Shown here one piece after another: positions 20,409 through 30,249 of a stretch of 64,000 bases of DNA (position 1 is the stretch's first letter; every line of letters begins with the position of its first letter). Location: the NCBI RefSeq assembly GCF_004004565.1, contig NZ_SACM01000002.1, positions 372,001-436,000 of the forward strand, read 5' to 3'. Position numbers and translations under genes: made by a program. The DNA is from Inhella crocodyli (GTDB lineage Bacteria; Pseudomonadota; Gammaproteobacteria; Burkholderiales; Burkholderiaceae_C). Below the pieces are notes generated by a model. The model did not search any database. It was not told the DNA's origin and worked only from the letters and a program-made list of their open reading frames with translations.

Positions 20409-22746
20409 ACAGGTCCAAGATTCCGCGCTTTTCTTCTTCGGTGCCGGGCTTGGGGGCCTGTGCGTCGTCGTCGGCGGTCAAGGCTGAGACTCCCGCCTTG
20501 CCGCTGTACTCGTCGAAGTAGTACTCGCCATTGACGACGATCACGCCCTCGGGCGGCTCGTAGGGGCTCACCGGGGTGTTGCGAAGCGCAAACTGCATGA
20601 AGTCGATCCAGACGGGCAGGGCGAGTCCGCCGCCGGTTTCCCGGCTGCCCAGCTTTCTCGGCTGGTCGTAGCCAATCCACACCACGGCCACGAGGCTCGG
20701 TTGGTAGCCGGCGAACCAAGCGTCGATGGAATCGTTCGTGGTGCCCGTCTTTCCGTACAGGTCAGGTCGCTTCAAGGTGGCTTGGGCCTTGGCGGCCGTG
20801 CCGCTGCGAGTCACTTCCTGCAACAGGCTCGACATCACGAAGGCATTGCGCTCGTCGAGCGTGCGATTGGCTTCGGTCAGGCCGGGCTCGGCCGCGCGGT
20901 ACAACACGCGCCCCTTGTCGTCGGCCACGCGTTGAATCAGCGTGGAGGGCAGGTAATGCCCGCCGTTGGCGAAGACGGCGTAGCCCTCCGCCATCTGGAG
21001 GGGGGTGACCGACCCGGCCCCCAGGGCCATGGTCAGGTAGGCCGGATGCTTCTCGGCTTCGAAGCCGAACCGCGTCAGCCATTCCTGGGCCGGGTGCACG
21101 CCCACCGAGCGCAGCACCCGGATGGACACCATGTTCTTCGACTTGGCCAAGGCCGTGCGAAGGCTCATGGGCCCTTCGAACTTTCCGTCGTAGTTCTTGG
21201 GCTCCCAAGGCTGGCTGCCCGTGACGCCGGCGTCGAAGAACAAGGGCGCATCGTTGACAGTGGTGGCGGGCGTAAAGCCGCGGTCCAAAGCAGCCGAGTA
21301 GATGAAGGGCTTGAAGCTGGAGCCGGGCTGTCGCCAGGCTTGGGTGACGTGGTTGAACTTGTTCTTGTTGAAGTCGAAACCACCGACCATCGCCCGAATT
21401 GCGCCCGTGTTGGGGTCCAGGGCCACCAACGCGCCTTCGACCTCGGGCACTTGGGTGATGGTCCAGGCACCTTTGGCGTCGGCGAGCAGGCGCACGACGC
21501 TGCCACGGCGGATTTGGACCTTGGGGTTGGCGCGATCCGTCAAGCCCGAGCGGACCGGATTCAGGCCCTCACCAGTGATGGTCACGGACTCGCCGCTTTG
21601 GAGCAGCGCTTGCACCTGCCGGGGCGAGGCGCTGAGCACCACTGCCGCGACCAGTTCGCCATTGGGGGGGTGGTCAGCCAGGGCCTCTGCCACACGAGCG
21701 TCCACCGCGGAGTTGTCGGCGGGCAAGTCAACGTAGGCCTCTGGGCCGCGATACACCTGACGGCGTTCGTAGTCCAAGAGCCCGCGCCTCAATGCGCGGT
21801 AGGCCACTTGCTGCTCGTCCGCACGAACGGACAAGGTGACGTGCAGGCCGCGGATGTAGGCCTCGTCGCCGTAGCGCGACACGATTAGTTGTCGGGCGGC
21901 TTCTGCGGCGTAATCGGCGCTTGCGGTGCTCACCAAGCCCCGACGAACGTGCAGTTCCTCTTTCTTGGCCTGGGCATGTTCTTCTGCGGTGATGTAGCCG
22001 TGCTCCAACATCCGGTCGAGGATGTACTGCTGACGAATGTGGGCTCGGCGCGGGTTGGTGATGGGGTTGTAGGCCGATGGCGCTTTGGGTAATCCGGCGA
22101 GCATGGCCGCTTCGGCAATGCTGATGTCCTTCAAGGGCTTGCCAAAGTAGACCTCGCTGGCGGCTGCAAACCCGTAGGCGCGGTGCCCCAGAAAGATTTG
22201 GTTCATGTAAACCTCGAGAATCTTCCGCTTGGGCAGGGCGGCTTCGATCTTGAGGGCCAGCAGAATCTCGTAAATCTTGCGGGTTAGGGTTTTCTCGGAG
22301 CTGAGGTAGAAGTTCCTCGCGACCTGCATGGTGATGGTCGACGCGCCTTGACTGCGGGATTCCGCCAGATTGGCCAGGCCGGCTCGGAGCACGCCCACAT
22401 AGTCCACGCCACCATGCTGGTAAAACCTCGAATCCTCGATCGCCAGCACGGCGTTTTGCATGACGGTGGGAATTTCATCGATGCCAAGGTGCTGGCGGCG
22501 TTCCTCCCCGAATTCGGCCAGCAACTGCCCTTCCGCTGACCAAACCCGCAAGGGCTGCCTGGGTCGGTACTCGGTGAGCCCCGAGACGTCAGGCAAGTTG
22601 GGGTAAGCGCTGGCCAAGACCACCGCCAGCACCAACAAGCCGGCCACGCCCAGTGCCACCAATCCCAGCGCCACCTTGCCCAGGGCTCGCCACCAGCCGA
22701 ACGGGGTGTGGTGGGGACGGGCATCTTCTGGCGTGGGTGCGTTCAT
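20398..22746 (-). CDS. mrcA: Penicillin-binding protein 1A, bifunctional peptidoglycan synthase
   Basis: Inner-membrane enzyme that polymerises glycan strands and cross-links peptides. It has 782 residues, in the normal range for class A PBPs. Order: cytoplasmic tail, membrane helix (about 23-47), GT51 glycosyltransferase with the EDSRFYQHGGVD motif (about 102-113) and the following QGASTITMQVARN motif, an OB-like insertion typical of PBP1A, and the transpeptidase with SSFK (about residue 474), SKN, and KTGT (about 664). It is divergent from pilM, as ponA/mrcA is in many proteobacteria. Confidence 0.95.
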   Translation of the reverse strand: MNAPTPEDARPHHTPFGWWRALGKVALGLVALGVAGLLVLAVVLASAYPNLPDVSGLTEYRPRQPLRVWSAEGQLLAEFGEERRQHLGIDEIPTVMQNAVLAIEDSRFYQHGGVDYVGVLRAGLANLAESRSQGASTITMQVARNFYLSSEKTLTRKIYEILLALKIEAALPKRKILEVYMNQIFLGHRAYGFAAASEVYFGKPLKDISIAEAAMLAGLPKAPSAYNPITNPRRAHIRQQYILDRMLEHGYITAEEHAQAKKEELHVRRGLVSTASADYAAEAARQLIVSRYGDEAYIRGLHVTLSVRADEQQVAYRALRRGLLDYERRQVYRGPEAYVDLPADNSAVDARVAEALADHPPNGELVAAVVLSASPRQVQALLQSGESVTITGEGLNPVRSGLTDRANPKVQIRRGSVVRLLADAKGAWTITQVPEVEGALVALDPNTGAIRAMVGGFDFNKNKFNHVTQAWRQPGSSFKPFIYSAALDRGFTPATTVNDAPLFFDAGVTGSQPWEPKNYDGKFEGPMSLRTALAKSKNMVSIRVLRSVGVHPAQEWLTRFGFEAEKHPAYLTMALGAGSVTPLQMAEGYAVFANGGHYLPSTLIQRVADDKGRVLYRAAEPGLTEANRTLDERNAFVMSSLLQEVTRSGTAAKAQATLKRPDLYGKTGTTNDSIDAWFAGYQPSLVAVVWIGYDQPRKLGSRETGGGLALPVWIDFMQFALRNTPVSPYEPPEGVIVVNGEYYFDEYSGKAGVSALTADDDAQAPKPGTEEEKRGILDLFKR

Positions 22747-22966
22747 GTGGAATCCAAAGCGAACGAGAAATTATAGAAATCAGGGTTTGCCATCCCAGGC
22801 AAACCATGAGTGTGGCCTGAACGCCTCGTTACACCTTGCGGTTGGCCTGCCACGGCTGCACGATTCCTTGCCGTTGGCGGGCGGGAAAGTGAAGGCCCAC
22901 AAGGGCTTTACTGCTAGCATGCAAGTAAGTTCTTAAGTCATTGGCCATGATGGCCTTGGGGATGAC

Positions 22967-24046
22967 ATGGGGTTTCTTGACGGATTGATGGGGCGAAAGC
23001 ACCCGCCCATGTTGGGGCTGGACGTCAGTTCGACCAGCGTGAAGTTGGTGGAGTTGTCGCAAAACAAGGCTGGCGAATACGTGGTCGAACGTTTCGCCTC
23101 CGAGCCCTTTGAGCGAGGCTGGATCACCGACGGCAACATCGAAAAATTCGATGAAGTGGTGGATGCCGTGCGGCGCGTCGTCGCGCGCAGTGGCACCAAA
23201 ACACGCAACGTCGTCATCGGCATGCCGACGTCGGCCGTGATCACCAAGCGGATCATGCTGCCGGCGGGTTTGCGGGAAGACGAAATGGACGTGCAGGTCG
23301 AGGCCGAAGCGAACCAGTACATCCCGTTTTCGCTCGACGAAGTTCGCCTCGATTACTGCGTGGTCGGTCCGAGCACCACGTCCGTGGGGGACGTGGAAGT
23401 GTTGATCGCGGCGTCCCGCAAGGACAAGGTGCAAGACCGCCAAGGGGTGGCCGAGGCGGCGGGCCTCAAGCCGGTGGTGCTGGACGTCGAGTCGCACGCG
23501 GCGAGGATGGCGATGGCGCGCTTGATCGCCACCCTGCCCAACGAGGGCAAAGACGCCTTGGTGGCCTTGTTCGAGATTGGCGCGGAGACGACCAGTTTGA
23601 AGGTGCTTCGCGACGATGAGTTGCTGTACGAGCGGGACCAGGCCTTCGGCGGGGCCCAACTCACTCAACTGATTGCCCGCCAGTACGGGTTGTCGTTCGA
23701 GGAGGCCGAGCAGAAGAAGCTCAGCGGCGAATTGCCGGAGGACTACGGCACGGCCGTGTTGGAGCCCTTCATCGACAGCCTCTCGCAAGAGATCGGTCGT
23801 GCGCTCCAGTACTTTTTCACCAGCACCCCGCACCACAAAGTGCACTACGTGATGCTGGCGGGCGGCACGGCAACCCTTTTGGGGCTCAAAGAGCGCGTGA
23901 CCGACCTGACAGGGTTCACGTGCTCGGTGGTGAATCCCTTCGAAAACATGGCCGTGGGCGGCGGCGTTCGTGAAGGGCGCCTACAGCGGGAAGCCGCGGC
24001 TTACCTCACGGCCTGCGGATTGGCCATGCGGAGGTTCTTCGAATGA
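22967..24046 (+). CDS. pilM: Type IV pilus assembly protein PilM
   Basis: Cytoplasmic actin-like ATP-binding protein that binds the N-terminus of PilN and links the pilus alignment complex to the motor. It has 359 residues with the PilM opening LGLDVSSTSVKLVEL (phosphate 1 loop) and the C-terminal phosphate 2 motif VMLAGGTATL. It starts at ATG 22967 with GGGG five bases upstream. The 220-base gap to mrcA contains a TGCTAGCAT extended -10-like element at 22912-22920 on this strand without a matching -35, a weak promoter candidate. First gene of pilMNOPQ. Confidence 0.95.
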   Translation: MGFLDGLMGRKHPPMLGLDVSSTSVKLVELSQNKAGEYVVERFASEPFERGWITDGNIEKFDEVVDAVRRVVARSGTKTRNVVIGMPTSAVITKRIMLPAGLREDEMDVQVEAEANQYIPFSLDEVRLDYCVVGPSTTSVGDVEVLIAASRKDKVQDRQGVAEAAGLKPVVLDVESHAARMAMARLIATLPNEGKDALVALFEIGAETTSLKVLRDDELLYERDQAFGGAQLTQLIARQYGLSFEEAEQKKLSGELPEDYGTAVLEPFIDSLSQEIGRALQYFFTSTPHHKVHYVMLAGGTATLLGLKERVTDLTGFTCSVVNPFENMAVGGGVREGRLQREAAAYLTACGLAMRRFFE

Positions 24047-24654
24047 TTTTGATCAACCTGCTCCCCTACCGCGAGGAGCGCCGCAAACGACGCAAGCAGG
24101 CCTTCTTCGCCGGCATCGCACTTTCACTGCTGTTGGGCGTGGGCGTGTTGGGCTTGGGGTGGCTGTTGCTGCAGCAGCAGATCGACAACCAGAAGCAGCG
24201 CAACGACTACCTGACGAGAGAGAACGCCAAGCTCGACGACGAAATCAAGAGCATCGCGTCTTTGCGTCAGGAAATCGAGGACTTGGTTCGTCGCCAAAAG
24301 GCCGTGGAGGCTTTGCAAGGCGAGCGCAACCTGCCGGTCAGCATGCTGAACGAATTGGTGCGATTGGCGCCGGAGGGCGTGTACCTCACGGCCGTGAAGC
24401 AGAGCGATCGGTCGGTGGAGGTCACGGGTTTGGCGCAAACGCAGGAGCGGGTCTCGGAGTTCTTGCGTGCCGCCTCTCGCGACTCCCAGTGGCTGATCGA
24501 GCCGCGTTTGGGCGAAATCAAGCTCGCCAACGTGAGCACCAATGGCAAGGATGCCAAGCGCCTCTTCGATTTTTCGATCCGCTTGAAGGTCAAGTCCATG
24601 GCCCCGGAGGCCGATCCCAAGAAGCCGGGCGCCGCGCCGGCAGCGAAGGGTTGA
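24043..24654 (+). CDS. pilN: Type IV pilus assembly protein PilN
   Basis: Inner-membrane protein of the pilus alignment subcomplex; its cytoplasmic tail binds PilM and its periplasmic part pairs with PilO. The 203 residues start with MILINLLPYREERRKRR, which contains the PilM-binding INLLPYR motif, then a membrane helix (about 25-43), a coiled coil, and a ferredoxin-like domain. A Lys/Pro/Ala-rich tail ends the protein. Overlaps pilM by four bases (ATGA). Confidence 0.95.
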   Translation: MILINLLPYREERRKRRKQAFFAGIALSLLLGVGVLGLGWLLLQQQIDNQKQRNDYLTRENAKLDDEIKSIASLRQEIEDLVRRQKAVEALQGERNLPVSMLNELVRLAPEGVYLTAVKQSDRSVEVTGLAQTQERVSEFLRAASRDSQWLIEPRLGEIKLANVSTNGKDAKRLFDFSIRLKVKSMAPEADPKKPGAAPAAKG

Positions 24655-24655
24655 A

Positions 24656-25351
24656 ATGGCAGAAACGTCACGATTCAATGTCCAAGAGTGGGCGCAACAA
24701 GCCGGTGAGCAGTTCAAAGGCTTAGACCCGAACGAGCCGGGCCAGTGGCCGTGGCTGCCCAAGCTCGTCACGTTTGCGGCGGTGGCCATCGCGGCCATCG
24801 TGCTGGGGTGGTTCTTGGTGCTGGCCGACGTGCAGGCTCAACTGGATGCCGAGGTGGCCAAAGAGCCCGCCTTGCGCGCTGACTTTTCATCCAAAGTGGC
24901 CCAGGCGGCCAACCGCCCCGAACTGGAGAAGCAGAAGAAGCAGGTTGAGGAGTACGTGATCCAGTTGGAAAAGCAGCTGCCGAGCAAGGCCGAAATGGAT
25001 GCGCTGCTGTCCGACATCAACCAAGCGGGCATCGGCCGTGGTTTGCAGTTCGAGTACTTTCGCCCGGGCTCCGAGGTGGTCTTGGATTACTACGCCGAGC
25101 AGCCCATCGCAATTCGCGTCAACGGTCGGTATCACGATTTCGGCACTTTTGCCGCCGATGTGGCGAACCTCTCGCGCATCGTGACCTTGCACAACCTGCA
25201 GATCGGTCAGGCCACCGCCAAAGAGCCGGGTCTTTTGTTCCTGGAAACCACGGCGCGAACCTACCGCTACTTGGATGCGGCCGAAGTCGATGAGCAAAAG
25301 CGCATGAAGGCCAAGGAAAAGGAAAAGGCCAACAAGGGAGGTAAGTCATGA
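24656..25351 (+). CDS. pilO: Type IV pilus assembly protein PilO
   Basis: Inner-membrane partner of PilN. It has 231 residues: a cytoplasmic tail of about 35 residues, a membrane helix (about 37-60, rich in Ala, Val, Ile), a coiled coil (QKKQVEEYVIQLEKQLPSK region) and a C-terminal periplasmic domain with the PilO segment IGRGLQFEYFRPG. A Lys/Glu-rich tail closes it. It lies one base after pilN and overlaps pilP by four bases. Confidence 0.95.
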   Translation: MAETSRFNVQEWAQQAGEQFKGLDPNEPGQWPWLPKLVTFAAVAIAAIVLGWFLVLADVQAQLDAEVAKEPALRADFSSKVAQAANRPELEKQKKQVEEYVIQLEKQLPSKAEMDALLSDINQAGIGRGLQFEYFRPGSEVVLDYYAEQPIAIRVNGRYHDFGTFAADVANLSRIVTLHNLQIGQATAKEPGLLFLETTARTYRYLDAAEVDEQKRMKAKEKEKANKGGKS

Positions 25352-25878
25352 AGCCCTCACTGAATTGGCTGCCGTGCCTGCTCTTGGTTGGATTGGCGGC
25401 CTGCGCCTCCGACATGGATGAGTTGCAAGGGTGGGCCGATGCCGAGCGCAAAGCGGCCAAGCCTTCCGTGAAACCCATCGAGGCCCCGAAGCGCTTTGTG
25501 CCGCAGGCGTACGAGTCCATCGCGGCGGTCGAGCCGTTCAGCATGCAGAAGCTGAGCGTTGCGGGGAAGCAAGATGCGGTGCAACCGAATTCCTTGCTGA
25601 CGGCAGAGTTGGCCCGTCGCCGTGAACCGCTCGAAGCCTTTCCGCTGGACAGCATGGACATGGTGGGCAGCATGGCCCGCAAGGATGGCCGGTACGCCAT
25701 CTTGCGGGTGGACCAACTGCTGTATTACGTGAAGCGCGGTGACTACATCGGCCAGAACTTCGGGCGCATCCTGAAGATCGACGAGGCCGAAATCACCTTG
25801 CGGGAAGTGGTTCAAGATTCCACGGGCGATTGGGTAGAGCGAGTGAGCACGCTGCAACTCCAGGAGGCTGCGCGATGA
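25348..25878 (+). CDS. pilP: Type IV pilus lipoprotein PilP
   Basis: Inner-membrane lipoprotein that connects PilNO to the PilQ secretin. The 176 residues have a lipoprotein signal with lipobox LAAC (Cys19) and Asp at +3 but not at +2, a flexible Lys/Pro segment and a compact beta domain with the PilP signature YVKRGDYIGQNFGRI. Overlaps pilO and pilQ by four bases each. Confidence 0.95.
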   Translation: MKPSLNWLPCLLLVGLAACASDMDELQGWADAERKAAKPSVKPIEAPKRFVPQAYESIAAVEPFSMQKLSVAGKQDAVQPNSLLTAELARRREPLEAFPLDSMDMVGSMARKDGRYAILRVDQLLYYVKRGDYIGQNFGRILKIDEAEITLREVVQDSTGDWVERVSTLQLQEAAR

Positions 25879-28025
25879 CTAAATTGCAGGAGAGCTTTGT
25901 GAAGCGAATTGGATGGGCGCTGACCGCCGCGTTGACTTTGACCCTTCCTGGATTGGCCTGGGCGCAAAACGCCATCCGCGCAATTCAATCCTCTCAACAA
26001 GCCGGCGTTGACGTGGTTCGGATCGAGTTCGACCAAGCGCTGTCGGCCGTGCCAACGGGATTCACGGTTCAGAACCCGCCCCGAATTGCCTTGGACCTGT
26101 CGGGCGTCGCCAACGGGCTGGGGCGCCAAGCGGTCGAAATCAACCAAGGCAACCTGCGCTCGGCCGCGGTGGCACAGTCGGGTGAGCGCACCCGCTTGGT
26201 GTTGAACCTCCGCCAGGCCACGGGCTACAAAGCCGAATTGCAGGGCAAATCGCTCGTGCTGGTGTTGGAGCAGGCGGGGACCTTGGCCAGTGCCGGTGAG
26301 GCGGTCCACTTTGCCCCCAGCCAGAACGCTGCGCCGCAAGCGCTGCGGGACATCGATTTCCGTCGCGGCGCCGATGGCTCGGGTCGCGTTGTGGTGGCCC
26401 TGCCCAATGCGCAAGTGGGCGTCGACATCCAACAACAAGGCCGATTCTTGGTGGTGGACTTCCTCAAGTCGAGCTTGCCGGCCGATCTGCGTCGGCGATT
26501 CGACGTGACCGATTTCGGCACGCCGGTGCATTCGATGACGGCCAGCCAGTCGGGCGACCGCGTGCGTCTGACGGTCGAGCCCCGTGGCGACTGGGAGCAC
26601 AGCGCCTACCAAAGCGACAACCAGTTCGTGCTGGAAGTTCGGCCTTTGCGCGTCGACCCCAACAAGCTCACGCAAGGTCCGGGCTACAACGGTGAGAAGG
26701 TGTCCTTCAACTTCCAGAACATCGAAGTTCGGGCGCTGTTGCAGGTCATTGCCGATTTCACGCAGTTCAACGTCGTGACCAGCGACACCGTGGGCGGTTC
26801 CATCACCTTGCGCCTCAAAGACGTGCCCTGGGACCAGGCCCTGGAAATCATCTTGCAAGCCAAGGGCCTGGGCCTTCGCAAGAGTGGCAACGTGCTGTGG
26901 ATTGCCCCCAAGGAAGAGTTGGCGGCCAAGGAAAAGGCCGACCTGGAAGCGCGCGCGGCCGTGGCCTCTTTGGAGCCCGTCAAAACACAGGCCTTCCAAC
27001 TGAACTACGCCAAGGCCGAGCAGATCAGCAGCCTCTTGATGGGCAGTGGCGGCGGCGCAGCGGCTGGCGGTGGCAGCGGGGCGGCGCCGACGCGCGTGCT
27101 GTCCGTGCGCGGCAACGTGGCCTTCGAGCAGCGCACCAACCAACTGTTCGTCACCGACATCCCGTCCAAGCTGGAAGAAGTGCAGGCCCTGCTTCAGCGC
27201 GTGGACATTCCTGTTCGCCAAGTGCTGATCGAAGCGCGCATCGTGGAGGCCGACGACCGTTTCGGCCGCTCTTTGGGCGTGAAGCTCGGGGCGTCGGACG
27301 TGCGTGGTTTGCAAGGCGGCGTGCCGGGCTACAACCTGAGCGGCAACAACTACCTGAGCTTTGGCAACAACTACGGGGCGTCCTTGAACCAAACGGGTCA
27401 AGCCCTGGGCTCGGAGTTCAACAACACGACCTTCTTGAACTTGCCGGCGGCCTCGGTCAACAGCGTCAGTCCGGCCACGATCGCGGCCACGCTGTTCAGT
27501 GCCACGGCCAATCGCTTCTTGAACTTGGAGCTTTCTGCGCTGGAAGCCGATGGCCGCGGCAAGGTGGTCTCGAGCCCGCGCGTGGTGACGGCCGACCAAA
27601 CCAAGGCGCTGGTGGAGCAGGGCGAAGAAATCCCCTACCAGCAGGCCACCAGCAGCGGTGCAACGTCGGTGTCGTTCAAGAAGGCCGTGCTGAAGTTGGA
27701 AGTGACGCCCCAAATCACGCCAGAAGGCAGCGTGATCTTGGACGTGGACGTCAACAAAGACAGCCGCGGCATCTTGACGCCACAGGGCTACGCCATCGAC
27801 AACAAGCACGTTCGCACCCAAGTGCTGGTCGAAAACGGCGGCACTGTGGTCATCGGCGGCATCTTCACGGTTTCCGAAAACGACAACGTCGCCAAGGTGC
27901 CGGTGCTGGGCGACATTCCTTACGTGGGGGCGCTGTTCCGCAACAAATCGCGCACCCAGAACAAGACCGAGCTTTTGGTGTTCTTGACCCCCAAGGTCAT
28001 CAGCGACCGCACCGCGCTGCGCTGA
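25875..28025 (+). CDS. pilQ: Type IV pilus secretin PilQ
   Basis: Outer-membrane gated channel for the pilus fibre. From ATG 25875, which overlaps pilP, it has 716 residues: signal peptide (cleavage after AWA, residue 30), two N-terminal AMIN domains that bind peptidoglycan (about 31-130 and 155-260), N0 and N1 domains (about 275-460), and the secretin core with the ending VPVLGDIPYVGALFRN. A short Gly/Ala-rich linker (GGGAAAGGGSGAA) interrupts the N1 region. The length and order fit PilQ. The next frame starts 16 bases downstream. Confidence 0.96.
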   Translation: MTKLQESFVKRIGWALTAALTLTLPGLAWAQNAIRAIQSSQQAGVDVVRIEFDQALSAVPTGFTVQNPPRIALDLSGVANGLGRQAVEINQGNLRSAAVAQSGERTRLVLNLRQATGYKAELQGKSLVLVLEQAGTLASAGEAVHFAPSQNAAPQALRDIDFRRGADGSGRVVVALPNAQVGVDIQQQGRFLVVDFLKSSLPADLRRRFDVTDFGTPVHSMTASQSGDRVRLTVEPRGDWEHSAYQSDNQFVLEVRPLRVDPNKLTQGPGYNGEKVSFNFQNIEVRALLQVIADFTQFNVVTSDTVGGSITLRLKDVPWDQALEIILQAKGLGLRKSGNVLWIAPKEELAAKEKADLEARAAVASLEPVKTQAFQLNYAKAEQISSLLMGSGGGAAAGGGSGAAPTRVLSVRGNVAFEQRTNQLFVTDIPSKLEEVQALLQRVDIPVRQVLIEARIVEADDRFGRSLGVKLGASDVRGLQGGVPGYNLSGNNYLSFGNNYGASLNQTGQALGSEFNNTTFLNLPAASVNSVSPATIAATLFSATANRFLNLELSALEADGRGKVVSSPRVVTADQTKALVEQGEEIPYQQATSSGATSVSFKKAVLKLEVTPQITPEGSVILDVDVNKDSRGILTPQGYAIDNKHVRTQVLVENGGTVVIGGIFTVSENDNVAKVPVLGDIPYVGALFRNKSRTQNKTELLVFLTPKVISDRTALR

Positions 28026-28041
28026 GATTGAGAGGCTTACG

Positions 28042-30249
28042 ATGATTTCTTGGATGGATGCAGTTGTCGTGCGTCGGATCGCGGCGTTGGTGGTCTCGTT
28101 GAGCTTGGCCGCTTGCGGCGGTGGCGGTGGATCTGCGGGCGACCCGGTGCTTGGCGGCGGCAGCCCCCCGTCAGGCGGGGGCGGCGGCGGTTCCAGCACG
28201 CCCATCGCCAGCATGACCGTCACCCTGTCGTCGACCACCGTGACTGTCGCTTCGCCGGCCACGGTCACGGTCAAAGTGGTGAACCGTGCAGGCACCGCCT
28301 TGCCGGGCCAGGTGGTGGAGTTCTCGACCACCCTGGGTTTGGGCAAGTTCAGTGCGCCCTCCGCCCTGACCGACGCCAACGGCGTGGCCACCGTCCAGGT
28401 GTCGCCGGCCACGTCGAGCGCGACCGGGGCCGACACCGTGACCGCGCGCACCACCGTGTCCGGCACCGAAATCACGGCGGGCACGGGCTTCCAATTGACG
28501 GCGACCAACGTCACGCTGACTTCGTTCACCTCGGACCTGGGCACGAGCCCCTTGTCGGCCTATGGCCAAACGGGCCTGACCGTGGTGCTGGGCAATGCCA
28601 CCGCGGGCAATCCGGTGAACGTGGTGCTGACGTCCAGTTGCGTCACCCAAGGCAAGGCCACCCTGACGCCGGCTGCCGTGACGACCTCGACTGGGCGCGC
28701 TGTGTTCACGTACCGGGACAACGGCTGCGGCGCCCTCGCGGGCACGGACGCCATCCAAGCGTCGGTCACCGGGACCTCGTTGACGGCCTCGCTGTCCTTG
28801 AGCCTGACCCAGCCCACCGTCTCGTCGATCGCGTTCGTTTCCTCGACGCCCGACACGATCTACTTGAAAGGATCGGGTTACGTCGAGAACGCCAATGTGA
28901 AGTTCCGCGTGGTTGACGCCAACGGCAACGGCGTTCCCCAACAGCAGGTTTCGTTCGAGCCCACCACCCTGGCGGGCGGCTTGCTTGTGGATGGCTCTTC
29001 GGCCCCGGCGTCCAAGGTCACCGACTCGAACGGCGAAGTCATCGTTCGCATCAACTCGGGCACCGTGCCCACGCCGGTGCGCGTGCGGGCCACCTTGGTG
29101 GGCAGCAACATCTCTACCGTCTCGAGCAACCTGTCGATCGCGGTCGGCTTGCCGTCTCAGCTGAACTACTCGCTGAGTCAAGGCACGATCAACATCGAAG
29201 GCTACGACTACGACGGGACGGCCAACACCTACACCATCATTGCGTCCGATCGCTTGGGCAACCCGGTGCCGGAAGGCACCTCGATGAACTTTGTCGCCGA
29301 GGGGGGTCAGATTCAAGCCGTGCGCCAATCGACGGTGGCCAATGGGCTGTCCACGACCACCGCCAACTTCCTGAGTTCGGAGCCGCGGCCCTTGGATGGG
29401 CGCGTGACGATCGTGTCGTACGCCTTGGGCGAAGAGAGCTTCTTGGACGCCAACGGCAACAACGTTTACGACGCTGGCGAGGACTATCAAGACTTGGGCG
29501 ACATTTTTGTCGACCGCCTCTTTAACTTCGGTGGCAGAGAGAAGGGAACGGTTTACGTCAGCAGCCGTTTCGATCCGCTCTCGGGCTACTCGGCCTCGGA
29601 GGATCAGTTCATCTCGCTGGGCAACTCTGGCAGCTCTGCGTGTGCCACGCCAACCTCACCGCTGCTGGACCTGCGCATTTCGATCCCGGTCAAACCCAAT
29701 TCGTGCAATCCGGGTTGGGGGCGGGCGTACGTGCGCAGGGCGACGGAAACGATCTTGTCGCGCTCGACGCCGCGACTGTTGTTTGGCACCACGGGCCAAG
29801 TCATGTCGCCCGGAACGCTTCAAGCGGCTTCGCTGGCTGCGTGTCCCAGCAAGGTGTCCCTCCGGACGTATTACGACGGAAGCGACGTTCCGCAAACCAC
29901 CGATTTCTACGTTGCAGGCACCGGTGGCACGTTCTACAACACCGGCACGCAGGGGTCGTTCAGCCTGATCGTGGCCGATGCCAACCCCGTGGCCTACAAC
30001 CCGATGCCCGCAGGAACGGTGGTGGCCGTGACTGCAACCACGGGCTTGGCCGCAACGGTCTTGGGTGGTTCGCCGGTGCCGAGCACGCCGTATCCGACCG
30101 GTCTCGGTGTCAGTTACAAGTTCGATGACACGACCCAAGCGGGCGCCATCACGTTCACGACCACGACGCCCAAGGGTGTGGTGGTCAGCAGCGGCACCAT
30201 TTCACTGGTCCGTGACGCCGCCTCGGGAACCGTTGTCGCTTGCCCGTGA
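28042..30249 (+). CDS. Large Ig-like (Big_1-type) lipoprotein inside the pilus operon
   Basis: Function unknown. The 735-residue product has a lipoprotein signal ending in LAAC (Cys25), a long Gly/Ser/Pro tether (about 26-53), and then several beta-rich Ig-like repeats resembling Big_1/invasin domains, each with a GVATVQV-, GRAVFTY- or GEVIVRI-like edge strand (about 55-155, 158-255, 260-365, 368-460). An aspartate/asparagine loop at about 469-481 (DANGNNVYDAGED) looks like a calcium site. The C-terminal 250 residues are not recognised and contain several Cys. It sits 16 bases after pilQ and its stop overlaps the aroK GTG, so it is co-transcribed with the pilus genes. Plausibly a cell-surface adhesin or pilus accessory; unproven. 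Confidence 0.8.
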   Translation: MISWMDAVVVRRIAALVVSLSLAACGGGGGSAGDPVLGGGSPPSGGGGGGSSTPIASMTVTLSSTTVTVASPATVTVKVVNRAGTALPGQVVEFSTTLGLGKFSAPSALTDANGVATVQVSPATSSATGADTVTARTTVSGTEITAGTGFQLTATNVTLTSFTSDLGTSPLSAYGQTGLTVVLGNATAGNPVNVVLTSSCVTQGKATLTPAAVTTSTGRAVFTYRDNGCGALAGTDAIQASVTGTSLTASLSLSLTQPTVSSIAFVSSTPDTIYLKGSGYVENANVKFRVVDANGNGVPQQQVSFEPTTLAGGLLVDGSSAPASKVTDSNGEVIVRINSGTVPTPVRVRATLVGSNISTVSSNLSIAVGLPSQLNYSLSQGTINIEGYDYDGTANTYTIIASDRLGNPVPEGTSMNFVAEGGQIQAVRQSTVANGLSTTTANFLSSEPRPLDGRVTIVSYALGEESFLDANGNNVYDAGEDYQDLGDIFVDRLFNFGGREKGTVYVSSRFDPLSGYSASEDQFISLGNSGSSACATPTSPLLDLRISIPVKPNSCNPGWGRAYVRRATETILSRSTPRLLFGTTGQVMSPGTLQAASLAACPSKVSLRTYYDGSDVPQTTDFYVAGTGGTFYNTGTQGSFSLIVADANPVAYNPMPAGTVVAVTATTGLAATVLGGSPVPSTPYPTGLGVSYKFDDTTQAGAITFTTTTPKGVVVSSGTISLVRDAASGTVVACP

